This document shows, one piece after another, positions 7,598 to 16,820 of a DNA stretch of 64,000 nt. Numbering within the stretch: position 1 is the first letter of the stretch; the number at the start of each line of letters is the position of its first letter. The notes below the pieces were generated by a model. That model ran no database searches. It was not told the origin of the DNA and worked only from the letters and a program-made list of their open reading frames with translations. The DNA is taken from NCBI GenBank assembly GCA_002480645.1, contig DLCN01000031.1:1-64000 (forward strand), read 5' to 3'. This stretch comes from Balneolaceae bacterium UBA7797. GTDB taxonomy: Bacteria > Bacteroidota > Rhodothermia > Balneolales > Balneolaceae. The translations under genes and the position numbers were made by a program.

Positions 7598-9670
7598 TTA
7601 ATCTTCTAGTTCAATGGATATTGCAAAACCTCCTCCGGCTGCCAAACGTACAGGAAGTTCTGTTTCTGAAGTGATCTTTGTGGATTGCATGATCATGGAA
7701 TAGGGATTGGTTTTCCAGTCTGCATTGCTGCCATCCAGATATAGCCGGGCGTTATATGTTTTGCCGGGCGTAAGGAAGTTAAAATCGATCGTGGCATCCC
7801 GGGCGATCTCATCTGTGATACCACCCACAAACCAATTTTCAGTGCCTTTTTCTTTTCGTGCGATCACAATGTACTCTCCGGGTTCGGCTAGAAGGATCTT
7901 GGTGTCATCCCAATCTAGGGGCACCCGCTCTATGAATTCGAATGCTTCCATATATGGCGCATAATTTTCAGGCAGATCTCCGGCCATTTGTAATGGACTG
8001 TACATGGTGATATATAATGCCAGCTGCTTGGCCATAGTGGTTCTTACCACAGTACTGCGTTCTCTTACATAGTCATTTAAAGTGAAGCGGAATAACCCTG
8101 GGGTGAAATCCATGGGACCACCGATCAGTCTGGTAAATGGCAGAATGGTTTGGTGCTCGGGAGTCATTCCATACTTTGGGGCATTATTGAATTCATTGCC
8201 CCTTGCTGCTTCGCTGGCAAACCAATTTGGCCAGGTACGGTGTACTCCGGTGGGGCGGGAGGATTCATGCGAATTTACCATGATCTGGTATTCAGCAGCT
8301 TTTTCAGCAGTCCGAATAAAATGTCGGGTCATCCATTGCCCGTCATGGTGTTCACCCCTTGGTATGATCCTGCCTACATAACCGGTCTTCACAGCATTCA
8401 TATTATGATCTTTCATGAACTGAAAGGCTTCGTCCATACGACGTTCATAATTAGTTACCGAACCGGATGTTTCATGATGCATGATGATACGAACGCCTTT
8501 TTCTTCAGCATAATCAGTGAGGGCTTCGATATCGTAATCGGGATAGGGGGTTACGAAATCGAACACATCCTCTTTCCAGTTGCCGAACCAGTCTTCCCAA
8601 CCTTCATTCCAGCCTTCAACCAATACCCCGTCAAAGCCGTGTTCGCTGGCAAAATCGATGTATTTCTTAACATTCTCAGTATTTGCGGCATGATTTCCAC
8701 TTGCAAAATCCCAGGTACCTTTACCCACATGCATCTCCCACCAGACCCCTATAAATTTCTGAGGTTCTATCCATTCTGTATCATCAATTTTCGAGGGTTC
8801 GTTCAGATTCAGGATCATTTTTGAAGACAGAATATCGCGGGCATCATCGCTCACCAGAATGGTACGCCATGGTGTAACGGATGGTGTTTCCAGATAGGCT
8901 TTATTTCCAACCGGATCGGGAGTGAGATTTGATGTGAATTTGAATGATCTGCTATCCACATCAAGGTGCATGACCGGGTAATTGACCAGTGCTGCTTCAT
9001 GGATATTAATGTACAAACCATCATTCGATTTCATCATTAGCGGTGTTTGAACAGCATTACCTTCTATAATTGCCTGAACGGCAATATCAGATTCTGCTTG
9101 CGCCACTTCCATGGAGTTTATGCCGGAGATGGGTGTGGTTTCGTAGAGATACTCGTTGGTATCGTAGTCTCCCGGGATCCAGAAAGTTTTATGATCTCCA
9201 GCCATGTTGAATTCTGTGAATTCATTCCCAATGATGAAATGATGCATGGATTCCTGTTCCGGGAATTCGAACCGGAATCCTATCCCGTCATCAAATACCC
9301 GAAACCGCAGGTCTATTCTGATATCAGAGCCCCCGGTATCGGTCAGTTCCAAAAACAGTTCATTGTGATGATCCTGTATTTCAGCAACTTCACCCCAAAC
9401 GGGCTTCCAGGTTGTATTACTGGTTGTTACCTCCGAATCAAGTAACTGAAAGGTAGAAACGGCTGCTTCCGGCCGGTTGAATTCAAAGCCGAGAGCGGAG
9501 GGCTGAACCACGGATCTTCCTTTGAAGTCCAGCGCATAACTCAGCGTTCCTTCCGCATCAAGTTCTACAGTGAGAGTAAGGTCTTTATCAGGAGATTGAA
9601 GTTGTAGAGATTGTTGCCCGAATAAAGGGACGGTGAACACCAGTAAGGCAATGGTAAGTGAAATTTTCAT
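7598..9670 (-). CDS. GH97 family alpha-glucosidase (SusB-like)
   Basis: A 690-residue secreted glycoside hydrolase. The start at 9670 gives a signal peptide (MKISLTIALLVFTVPLFGQ). The GH97 N-terminal beta-sandwich is followed by a TIM barrel and a C-terminal beta domain. Glutamates appear in HHETSG (about 398), VNSHESSRPTG (about 468) and ARGNEF (about 493). Their spacing matches Glu439, Glu508 and Glu532 of Bacteroides SusB, which points to the inverting alpha-glucosidase branch rather than the retaining alpha-galactosidase branch. It lies between a sodium symporter and mscL on the same strand, with a possible promoter of its own. It is 25 kb from the starch locus but probably works on the same type of substrate. 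Confidence 0.92.
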   Translation of the reverse strand: MKISLTIALLVFTVPLFGQQSLQLQSPDKDLTLTVELDAEGTLSYALDFKGRSVVQPSALGFEFNRPEAAVSTFQLLDSEVTTSNTTWKPVWGEVAEIQDHHNELFLELTDTGGSDIRIDLRFRVFDDGIGFRFEFPEQESMHHFIIGNEFTEFNMAGDHKTFWIPGDYDTNEYLYETTPISGINSMEVAQAESDIAVQAIIEGNAVQTPLMMKSNDGLYINIHEAALVNYPVMHLDVDSRSFKFTSNLTPDPVGNKAYLETPSVTPWRTILVSDDARDILSSKMILNLNEPSKIDDTEWIEPQKFIGVWWEMHVGKGTWDFASGNHAANTENVKKYIDFASEHGFDGVLVEGWNEGWEDWFGNWKEDVFDFVTPYPDYDIEALTDYAEEKGVRIIMHHETSGSVTNYERRMDEAFQFMKDHNMNAVKTGYVGRIIPRGEHHDGQWMTRHFIRTAEKAAEYQIMVNSHESSRPTGVHRTWPNWFASEAARGNEFNNAPKYGMTPEHQTILPFTRLIGGPMDFTPGLFRFTLNDYVRERSTVVRTTMAKQLALYITMYSPLQMAGDLPENYAPYMEAFEFIERVPLDWDDTKILLAEPGEYIVIARKEKGTENWFVGGITDEIARDATIDFNFLTPGKTYNARLYLDGSNADWKTNPYSMIMQSTKITSETELPVRLAAGGGFAISIELED

Positions 9671-9723
9671 AGCGTCTGATCCGGTTGGTAAATGATCGAT
9701 CATAATTTTGCGGAAAATCAGGA

Positions 9724-9752
9724 ATTATGGGCTTATTCAAAAATTCCGTCAA
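9724..9752 (-). promoter_or_regulatory. Possible promoter for the GH97 gene
   Basis: On the minus strand TTGACG is followed after 17 bases by CATAAT, about 55 bases before the GH97 start. This fits a sigma-70-type arrangement but not the TAnnTTTG form typical of Bacteroidota, so confidence is low. It would separate GH97-mscL transcription from the symporter genes. Confidence 0.3.
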
Positions 9753-9820
9753 AGGTTTATTTTTTTGAATTTAATCACCGAATTGAAGGAATGATTGGGA
9801 AAAGTCCTTTGATCAATTGG

Positions 9821-11299
9821 CTAGAAGTCTGTATACCGTTTTATCCGTTCGGTGTCTTCAGGTTTTGTAACCATACTTACCCCAACCAGGAGGATCACAT
9901 TCACAATAATGCCGTAAAGACCTTCATGAACCGGTAAGGGTTTAAATTCGGGGTTATAGAGGAAGAATAACGTAATGATGATACCTCCGATCAGTCCGGC
10001 TAACGCACCTTTGCCATTGGCACGCGGCCAGTAAAACATGGCAAAGACCAATGGGAACATCTGTGCGATCCCGCCATATGCCCCAAGCAATAAAGAGACA
10101 ATATCAGTCTTGGCAAAAACCGCGAAGTAATAGGCGATAAGACTGATCAGGACAACTAGGATTCGAATGAGTAAGCGTTCATGATCACCACCTTTTAACC
10201 ATGAATTAACGGAGGGTATCTTGGTAAGGCCGTCTCTTACACCAACTGAAGCTGCGGCATGAACGATGGCATCACCGGAGCTCATGGAAGCAGCCAGTGT
10301 TCCGGCACACACCAGTCCGATCAGAACGGCAGGAAGATCCATTTGTAATAATACGTGAGGAAGAATAGAATCAGCGGGAGTGACACCTGGATATTTCAGT
10401 ACAGCAGAAAATCCGATCAAAAGTATGGGGATCAGGAATACCTGAAATGTAGGATAGAGAACCACTGTGAGTTTAATGGTGCGATCACTCTTTGCGGCAA
10501 ATGCTTTCATAAAGAAATGCGGCCACATAGAAAACCCGAGTACAGATACGAGCACTGCGGAACTAAAACCCCACCAATCCCAGGGGTTACCGGAGGCATC
10601 CAGACCGGGAGCCGTTAACGCTTGTTTAAAGTCGGAGTTTATGAGTTGATCAAACATGGGTCCAATTCCGCCATACATCTTTTCGGGCAGGTAAAGTCCC
10701 AGAAACCAGGCGATCACAAGCATAAATATTCCCTGAAAGGTATTGGTCCACCCAACTCCCATCACACCGCTAAAGAACACATAGATCAATACCACGAGAT
10801 AGGCGATCCCGGCGCCCAGCCAGACTGGGATCACACCATCGCTGATCGTATTCATGACCAATCCGGCTCCTTTCATCTGTAGGGTGAGGTAGGGGATGAG
10901 AACAACTACGGTAAGTACAGCCAGTATTCCGGATAACAATTTACTGTTGAATCGATCCTGAAGTAGTTCTGCCTGTGTTACAAAGCCATACTTTTTGCCC
11001 AGTTTCCGGGCTTTTGGGCCAAAGAAATAAAATGGAACCATACCCACAGCACCGTAAGCGATGATGTAGAGTGCTGCCACACCTCGCGAATAGGCCCAGC
11101 CGGGACCACCGAGAAAAGCAAAAGAACTGAAAATGGAGGCCCCTAACACAAAATAAAGAATGAGTACATTCATCGAACGGTCGCCGGTTACATAACCGTC
11201 GGTGCTGTGACTTACCTTTAGTCCCGGAATAATTCCCATCACCAAAGTAATAAGCAGATAAATACCACTGATGCCTAATATGATCACCCAGTCCTGCAT
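9821..11299 (-). CDS. Sodium:solute symporter (SSS) family transporter
   Basis: A 492-residue, very hydrophobic protein with about 12-13 membrane segments. The SSS signatures are visible: GASIFSSFAFLGGPGWAYSRG in the first helices, a PKARKLGKKYGFVTQAELL loop and the GTLAASMSSGDAIVHAAAS sodium-site segment. It resembles the pantothenate/monocarboxylate and related branches; substrate unknown. The preceding gene, encoding a two-helix membrane protein, ends two bases before this start, a layout common for SSS carriers that have a small partner. GH97 follows 150 bases later. Confidence 0.88.
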   Translation of the reverse strand: MQDWVIILGISGIYLLITLVMGIIPGLKVSHSTDGYVTGDRSMNVLILYFVLGASIFSSFAFLGGPGWAYSRGVAALYIIAYGAVGMVPFYFFGPKARKLGKKYGFVTQAELLQDRFNSKLLSGILAVLTVVVLIPYLTLQMKGAGLVMNTISDGVIPVWLGAGIAYLVVLIYVFFSGVMGVGWTNTFQGIFMLVIAWFLGLYLPEKMYGGIGPMFDQLINSDFKQALTAPGLDASGNPWDWWGFSSAVLVSVLGFSMWPHFFMKAFAAKSDRTIKLTVVLYPTFQVFLIPILLIGFSAVLKYPGVTPADSILPHVLLQMDLPAVLIGLVCAGTLAASMSSGDAIVHAAASVGVRDGLTKIPSVNSWLKGGDHERLLIRILVVLISLIAYYFAVFAKTDIVSLLLGAYGGIAQMFPLVFAMFYWPRANGKGALAGLIGGIIITLFFLYNPEFKPLPVHEGLYGIIVNVILLVGVSMVTKPEDTERIKRYTDF

Positions 11300-11301
11300 G
11301 C

Positions 11302-11556
11302 TTATTTTTCCTCTTCAGTGTCAGCTTTGAAGAATACAAACAATGCGGTAAATGAGCAGATGAGCATGCCAATTACCCAGGCAAAAGACAATGGGAACCC
11401 AAAAATTTGGGGAGTCGGACTGCTGAACAATGGATACACAGGCCAGATCAAAGAGCATTGAACCAGCAATAGCACAAAGGCGAGTAATAAGGAGCGCTTC
11501 CTTCTTTTGGGCGATGTATTCGAGAAGACCAGACCTTTTGGGATATCGTTACTCAT
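11302..11556 (-). CDS. Small two-helix membrane protein (DUF3311-like)
   Basis: An 84-residue protein with two membrane helices (about 24-43 and 55-76) joined by YPLFSSPTPQIFGFPLSFAW. The P-x-x-FG-x-P-x-x-x-x-W pattern in the loop recalls DUF3311 proteins, small subunits encoded directly beside SSS symporters. Its stop is two bases from the symporter start, so the two are almost certainly co-translated. A role in assembling or stabilising the symporter is inferred from position. Confidence 0.75.
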   Translation of the reverse strand: MSNDIPKGLVFSNTSPKRRKRSLLLAFVLLLVQCSLIWPVYPLFSSPTPQIFGFPLSFAWVIGMLICSFTALFVFFKADTEEEK

Positions 11557-11638
11557 AGCAGAATTTTAAAATCGAAGGTACAGCAAGAAACAACCAGTTA
11601 AAAATGATTTTGAGTTCATGAGAAGGTAACATCTGCTT

Positions 11639-12670
11639 TCATTCAACAATTACCAGGTGTTCATTTTGGGGGATCAGTTCGCCGAAACAAACCGGATCAA
11701 TTTCATGCTCAGTAAGTAGTGACTCTAATTCATCAATCGAAGAATCTTCCACCGCGATCAATAATCCACCACTGGTTTGCGGATCACATAAAATGAACTT
11801 CTGAGATTCGTCCAGTAATTGGATATGGTCTCCATAACTTGCCCAGTTGCGATTGGTACCACCGGGAATACATTTCTGCTCCAGATAATAAGTGGACTCC
11901 GGTATGACAGGAACTTTATCAAAGTCGATTTTCGCAGACACGTTACTTCCTGAACACATCTCCACCAAATGTCCTAATAAACCAAATCCGGTAACGTCGG
12001 TGAGTGCTTTCACCCCGTTAATTTTTGCAATTTCCTGCCCGATCCGGTTGATCTTCATCATAGATTCAGGAGCAATATGTTCGTGTTCGGATTTAAGCTT
12101 TCCTTGTTTTTGAGCGGTAGTTAACGCACCGACTCCCAAAGGCTTAGTGAGGTACAGCTTACATCCGGTTCTAGCTGTATCATTACGTTTCAGTTGATCT
12201 ATATGCACTCGACCGGTTACGGCCAGACCGAATATGGGTTCAGGGCTATCTATACTGTGTCCGCCGGATAGAGGGATGCCGGCTTTGTTACAGGTCTCCC
12301 TGCCACCTTCCAGCACCTGCCGGGCAACCCCGGCAGCCAGTGTATCTACCGGCCAACCCAGGATCGCAATTGCCATTAACGGCGAACCACCCATCGCATA
12401 AATATCACTGATGGCGTTAGCTGCAGCAATTTTTCCAAAGGTGTGTGGATCATCCACAATAGGCATAAAGAAATCGGTGGTACTGATGATCGCTGTTCCG
12501 TCACCCAGATCAAAAACAGCGGCATCATCGCGGCTATCATTGCCAACCAGTAACCGGGCATCAGTCATTGGTGGGATACTTGTTTCCAGAATGGAGGTGA
12601 GTACTTTGGGAGAGATCTTGCAACCGCACCCGGCGCCATGACTGTATTGCGTTAATTTGATGTCACTCAT
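11639..12670 (-). CDS. selD: Selenide, water dikinase
   Basis: A 343-residue SelD that makes selenophosphate from selenide and ATP. The N-terminal catalytic loop is GAGCGCKISP, carrying Cys where some homologues have selenocysteine. DDAAVFDLGDGTAIISTTDFF, AAANAISDIYAMGG and the GGHSID glycine-rich segment are typical of the PurM-like fold. Length is normal. Its ATG overlaps the selU stop by four bases (ATGA), so the two are translationally coupled. The pairing suggests selenophosphate is made mainly for tRNA selenouridine; no selA, selB or selC is seen here. Confidence 0.95.
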   Translation of the reverse strand: MSDIKLTQYSHGAGCGCKISPKVLTSILETSIPPMTDARLLVGNDSRDDAAVFDLGDGTAIISTTDFFMPIVDDPHTFGKIAAANAISDIYAMGGSPLMAIAILGWPVDTLAAGVARQVLEGGRETCNKAGIPLSGGHSIDSPEPIFGLAVTGRVHIDQLKRNDTARTGCKLYLTKPLGVGALTTAQKQGKLKSEHEHIAPESMMKINRIGQEIAKINGVKALTDVTGFGLLGHLVEMCSGSNVSAKIDFDKVPVIPESTYYLEQKCIPGGTNRNWASYGDHIQLLDESQKFILCDPQTSGGLLIAVEDSSIDELESLLTEHEIDPVCFGELIPQNEHLVIVE

Positions 12671-13686
12671 AATGGAATTATTTCGGTCAGTTTTTTTGCG
12701 TTATTTCGATGATCGGTAGTTTCAAGTGGTATGGTCACGACCCGGTCTTTTTCCCGCTTATTCAATCCTTTAAGGTATCCTTTATCATAATATCCCAGTG
12801 CGATCATAGCTACTTCATAGTAATTGCCCTTATGAAGTTCTTCTATCGCAATGCGTTCATTCAATCCCCCCAATCGTTTAGATATACGGTGTATTGCTGC
12901 TTCCAATTCGGCATTATCGCAGTCCGCATAATCTTCAACTAATATTTTAGCCCGTTCTTTCTGGGGGATGTCAATGAAATAGACAATCGCATCCCGCATC
13001 TGTTGATATAATGGGTAGGGTATCTTAACCCGTCCGATATCCAGACTTTCATCCTCGATCCAGATCGGTTTTTCCGCGTCCAGTTTCTGCCACTCAATAA
13101 ACAGATCGTTCTCGAATTGTTCGGTGGTCGATTGATGCGGTTGATCGATCCCGCCAAAGGCTGAACCTTTATGATTTGCAAGCCCTTCCAGATCTATAAT
13201 CTGATGCCCGGTTCTATGTAATTCATATAGGATATGCGTCTTTCCGCTTCCTGTGAATCCACCCAATACGATCAGATTATATGGTTTTTCAAAAGTCTCA
13301 AGTACATGCCTTCTGAAGGATTTATACCCACCTTCGATCACTTTTACAGATCCGAATCCATTCTCTGATAAGTGCTGTGCGAAAGCCTGACTTCGTTGAC
13401 CTCCTCTCCAGCAATGAACGATCACTTCTTTGTCGGGGGCGACATTTAATGATTCTTCAATGAAAAATTCCAGCTTGGGAAGTACAAAACTATAGCCCAG
13501 TTCTTTGGCTTTCTCAGGGGATTGCTGTTTATACACAGTACCGACCCGTGCCCGTTCCTCATCCGAAAATAATGGAATATTGACTGCTCCCGGAATGTGA
13601 CCTTTTTCAAATTCACCCGGTGAACGTACGTCAATGACGGGCAGAGATAAGCTTAGAGCAACTTCAATTTCTGTATGTGAAACCAT
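12667..13686 (-). CDS. mnmH: tRNA 2-selenouridine synthase
   Basis: A 339-residue SelU/MnmH that replaces sulfur by selenium at the tRNA wobble uridine. The N-terminal rhodanese domain begins VIDVRSPGEFEKGHIPGAVN and has its catalytic Cys in VHCWRGGQRS (about residue 91). A P-loop domain follows with GGFTGSGKTHIL and the LEGLANHKGSAFG segment. I chose the ATG at 13686; a longer frame reaching 13770 adds 28 residues without rhodanese similarity. It is the first gene of a two-gene operon with selD. Confidence 0.93.
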   Translation of the reverse strand: MVSHTEIEVALSLSLPVIDVRSPGEFEKGHIPGAVNIPLFSDEERARVGTVYKQQSPEKAKELGYSFVLPKLEFFIEESLNVAPDKEVIVHCWRGGQRSQAFAQHLSENGFGSVKVIEGGYKSFRRHVLETFEKPYNLIVLGGFTGSGKTHILYELHRTGHQIIDLEGLANHKGSAFGGIDQPHQSTTEQFENDLFIEWQKLDAEKPIWIEDESLDIGRVKIPYPLYQQMRDAIVYFIDIPQKERAKILVEDYADCDNAELEAAIHRISKRLGGLNERIAIEELHKGNYYEVAMIALGYYDKGYLKGLNKREKDRVVTIPLETTDHRNNAKKLTEIIPL

Positions 13687-13833
13687 GGAGCCTAAGGTAA
13701 TTGATTTACAGCAGGAAAGAAGGTGTCTTTTTAATAAAATCTGAAACGCTTGAATGGATGAGCTGATCACAGATCCGCTAAAACAAACTTCCGCCCGGAT
13801 GGTCTGACCCTCAACTTCACCTGGAGTTCAGTA

Positions 13834-13872
13834 AAAGGAGGTACGACCGAGGTACAAAGGAGGTACGACCGA
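13834..13872. repeat. Direct repeat upstream of uvrC
   Basis: AAAGGAGGTACGACCGA occurs at 13834-13850 and again at 13856-13872. CTCAAC/TTCAC and GTGAGAGGTTGAG flank it as a weak inverted pair. The GGAGGTACGACCGAAGTGA core resembles the GGAGTGGATACGACGAAGTGA arm of the REP-like elements, suggesting a diverged relative. Confidence 0.5.
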
Positions 13873-13970
13873 AGTGAGAGGTTGAGTTGTGGAATTATTC
13901 TCCGGATTTACTATTCAAATCTCCATACTCATCATTCAAAAATCTACCTATAATCTGCTATCTTCTCCGC

Positions 13971-15830
13971 ATGAGTACCGAAGGATCAGAATCACAAAAA
14001 ATTGATGTCGCTGAAAAAGTAGCTAATCTACCATTATCACCGGGAGTGTATATCTATCGGGATAAGAATGGAAGTGTGTTGTATGTGGGCAAAGCAAAGA
14101 AATTGAGAAACCGTGTACGCTCGTATTTTCAGGAATCCCGCCCGGTGGATGGCCGGATCAAAACGATGGTCTCCAAGATCGACGATCTGGAAGTGGTGGT
14201 CACTGATAGTGAGGCAGAAGCACTCATTCTCGAGAATAATTTCATTAAGCAATATCAACCACGGTATAACATCATGTACCGGGATGATAAAAGCTATCCG
14301 TATGTTTGCATCACGAACGAAACCCGGCCTCGGGTGTATCCAACACGTACGATCATTAAAGACGGCAGCAAATATTACGGCCCTTATGACAGCGTGGTGA
14401 ATCTGAAACGAATGCTTGAAACCATCCGGAAAGTATTCGACCTGTGTACCTGTGCGGTAAGCATCAAGAATATTGATAAGACACGCGGAGTTCCAAAGTG
14501 GCATTCATGTTTCGATGATTATCTGCAGAATTGTTCCGGAGATTGGGAGGCTGAGCGCTATCGGGAGACCATCAAAAAAGTGGAGCGATTGCTACACGGA
14601 AGAACGGATGATCTGATCCGTGAGATCAAGGAGGAGATGCAAATCGCGTCGGATGCCCTTGCTTTCGAAGAGGCTGCTAAACTTCGTGACAGCCTGATCG
14701 CCGTAGAGCGGTACAGCCAGAAAATGAAGATGGTTTCGGACAAGAAAGTGGATCGTGACGTGTTCGCCCTGAATGTGGACCCGGAGATCGGGGAAGCCTG
14801 CGGTGTGTTGTTTAAGATCAGAGAAGGTAAGATGATCGGGAAATTTCACCGCTTTCTGAAGAATATCGACGATCTGTCCGTGTCAGAGATGTTGCAATCC
14901 TTTGTGGAAGATTACTATACGGGTCAATATACGGCCGCCATTCCGGACGAGGTATATCTGAGTCATGAGTTAGTAGATGATGAACCGCTGGTAGAATATC
15001 TGTATCAGGAACGGGGGAAGAAAGTACCGGTACATGTTCCTCAGATCGGCGAAAAGGCACAGCTTATTAAAATGGCCAGATCCAATGCCAAGCTGCATCT
15101 TAACGAACGCCGGCTGGAGAAAGAGAAGGCAGAACGTAGCCGGATTCCTCATGCCGTAAAGGAACTGAAAGAACATCTGAAGCTGGAACGTCTGCCTCGA
15201 AGAATTGAATGTTTTGATAACTCCAATTTTCAGGGAACCGACCCGGTAGCGAGTATGGTATGTTTTGTAGATGCCAAACCCCGGAAAAGTGAGTATAAAC
15301 GATTTCATATCAAGACGGTGGTAGGACCCGATGATTTTGCTTCGATGCGGGAAATCCTTACCCGGAGATATAGCAGGGTGATGAAAGACGGGTTGCAGAT
15401 CCCCGACCTGATCATCGTTGACGGTGGTAAAGGTCAGTTAAGTGCCGCGGTCGATGCTTTGAAAGAGATCGGCTTTTACGGGGAATGTGAGATCATCGGA
15501 CTGGCTAAAAGACTGGAAGAGGTCTTTAAACCATATCGTTCCGAACCATATATGATCCCAAAGAAATCCAGCGCATTAAAACTCATTCAACAGGCCAGAG
15601 ATGAAGCTCACCGCTTTGCCATAACCTTCCATCGAAAAAAAAGGGCAAAGCGAACCTTTGTAACCGAACTTACCGAAATAGATGGGGTAGGAGAGAAGAC
15701 TTCTCAATTACTGCTTAAGGAATTAGGTTCAGTTAAAGAGATCAAAAAAGCCGAACTGGAAACGCTGCAGAACCTCATCGGCAAAAAGCTGGGGGAAAAG
15801 GTCTTTGATTACTTCAGGGAAGGAAAATGA
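13971..15830 (+). CDS. uvrC: Excinuclease ABC subunit C
   Basis: A 619-residue UvrC, the nuclease that makes both incisions in nucleotide excision repair. The GIY-YIG domain starts at SPGVYIYRDKNGSVLYVGKAKKL. The UvrB-binding UVR motif is EAAKLRDSLIAVER. The RNase H-like 5' nuclease domain shows ECFDNSNFQGTDPVASMV and PDLIIVDGGKGQLSAA, and the C-terminal helix-hairpin-helix is LTEIDGVGEKTSQLLLKELG. The ATG at 13971 fits the family; an in-frame start at 13887 adds 28 unlike residues. It is a single gene. Confidence 0.95.
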   Translation: MSTEGSESQKIDVAEKVANLPLSPGVYIYRDKNGSVLYVGKAKKLRNRVRSYFQESRPVDGRIKTMVSKIDDLEVVVTDSEAEALILENNFIKQYQPRYNIMYRDDKSYPYVCITNETRPRVYPTRTIIKDGSKYYGPYDSVVNLKRMLETIRKVFDLCTCAVSIKNIDKTRGVPKWHSCFDDYLQNCSGDWEAERYRETIKKVERLLHGRTDDLIREIKEEMQIASDALAFEEAAKLRDSLIAVERYSQKMKMVSDKKVDRDVFALNVDPEIGEACGVLFKIREGKMIGKFHRFLKNIDDLSVSEMLQSFVEDYYTGQYTAAIPDEVYLSHELVDDEPLVEYLYQERGKKVPVHVPQIGEKAQLIKMARSNAKLHLNERRLEKEKAERSRIPHAVKELKEHLKLERLPRRIECFDNSNFQGTDPVASMVCFVDAKPRKSEYKRFHIKTVVGPDDFASMREILTRRYSRVMKDGLQIPDLIIVDGGKGQLSAAVDALKEIGFYGECEIIGLAKRLEEVFKPYRSEPYMIPKKSSALKLIQQARDEAHRFAITFHRKKRAKRTFVTELTEIDGVGEKTSQLLLKELGSVKEIKKAELETLQNLIGKKLGEKVFDYFREGK

Positions 15831-16175
15831 CCTCTCTCACCGTTATGGAAATGAGTACAGGAACGGGAAACCCATGTTGAAATCTGCTCCTCAGGCATAA
15901 AAAATGATCGGATCTGAGATTTTTACAAATTCTTTAAAACCTTTTTAGGGGTGAACTCGTCGGAGTGTGTAAAGAAAATGTGAAGACTAACATCAACATG
16001 TGATACACAGGCTACCACTGACATCGTAAAATAAACCAAGCCAAACAGCTATGGAGTTCGTATTAGCAACCAGCCTGTGAGGTACAAACGCTCTTTATTA
16101 AATTTTGCAACTATCGAATGCTATCGAGGTTGACCTTGTTTAGTTTAGAGCATAACCCAAATTGAGGGTGAAATT
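15831..16175. other. 345-base intergenic region before the sigma factor gene
   Basis: I see no gene. The stretch holds an 8-bp inverted repeat, CACAGGCT at 16006-16013 and AGCCTGTG at 16072-16079, which could fold in a leader RNA. Between the arms is a nine-codon frame beginning ATGGAGTTCGTATTAGC at 16050; nothing shows that it is translated. A clear uvrC terminator is not visible. Confidence 0.5.
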
Positions 16176-16820
16176 ATGGATTTAATGAAAAGACATACTA
16201 CCAAACGTACATATTCATCATTGAAAGACCGTGAACTGGTACATTTGTTCAGAAAAAAAGCGGATGAGTCTGCTTTTAACGAATTACTTACCCGTCACCA
16301 GTCTAAGATCTATTCTTATATTTATAGTATGGTGAACAATCCAGAAGTTGCTAATGATATCTTCCAGGAAACCTTCACCAAGGTGGTGACTAAAATGGAC
16401 GATACCTATAACGAACAGGGAAAATGGATAGCCTGGGTAATGCGTATTGCTCATAATGCCACAATTGATCATATTAGAAAACAAAAACGATTTATCGACG
16501 TTAACTCGTGGTACGACGCTGAAGATTCCAAACTGGATTACTTCGACCGGTTAAACGACGACAGTATCGTGGATGCCGATGATCAGATGGTGGACAAGGA
16601 AATGAAATCCAGCCTGATGACTCATATCTCGAAGTTACCTGAGGAACAGAGAACCGTTGTACTTTTAAGGCATTATTATGAGATGCCCTTTAAAGAGATC
16701 GCAGAATTAACTAACGTTTCAATAAATACGGCACTAGGACGTATGCGTTATGCGTTGATTAATCTCCGCAAGTACTTTGAAGAAGAAAGACAACAAGAGT
16801 TTAAACATGCAAATAAATGA
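16176..16820 (+). CDS. ECF-type RNA polymerase sigma factor
   Basis: A 214-residue sigma-70-family factor with only regions 2 and 4. Region 2 reads HQSKIYSYIYSMVNNPEVAN and FQETFTKVVTKM. Region 4 has the helix-turn-helix LPEEQRTVVLLRHYYEMPFK, EIAELTNVSINTALGRMRYA. A long acidic linker (about residues 108-145) joins them. The following gene, for a single-span membrane protein, overlaps its 3' end by 14 bases and is probably its anti-sigma factor. Regulon unknown. Confidence 0.92.
   Translation: MDLMKRHTTKRTYSSLKDRELVHLFRKKADESAFNELLTRHQSKIYSYIYSMVNNPEVANDIFQETFTKVVTKMDDTYNEQGKWIAWVMRIAHNATIDHIRKQKRFIDVNSWYDAEDSKLDYFDRLNDDSIVDADDQMVDKEMKSSLMTHISKLPEEQRTVVLLRHYYEMPFKEIAELTNVSINTALGRMRYALINLRKYFEEERQQEFKHANK

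Noticed and set aside
8150..8824. A 224-codon frame opposite the GH97 gene
   Set aside because: It lies wholly within a well-supported GH97 coding sequence on the other strand and shows no domain.
14037..14504. A 155-codon frame opposite uvrC
   Set aside because: Antisense to the GIY-YIG region; no family features.
16050..16079. Nine-codon leader peptide before the sigma gene
   Set aside because: It has an ATG and a stop but no ribosome-binding site, no codon pattern of an attenuator and overlaps a structural repeat; no support for translation.
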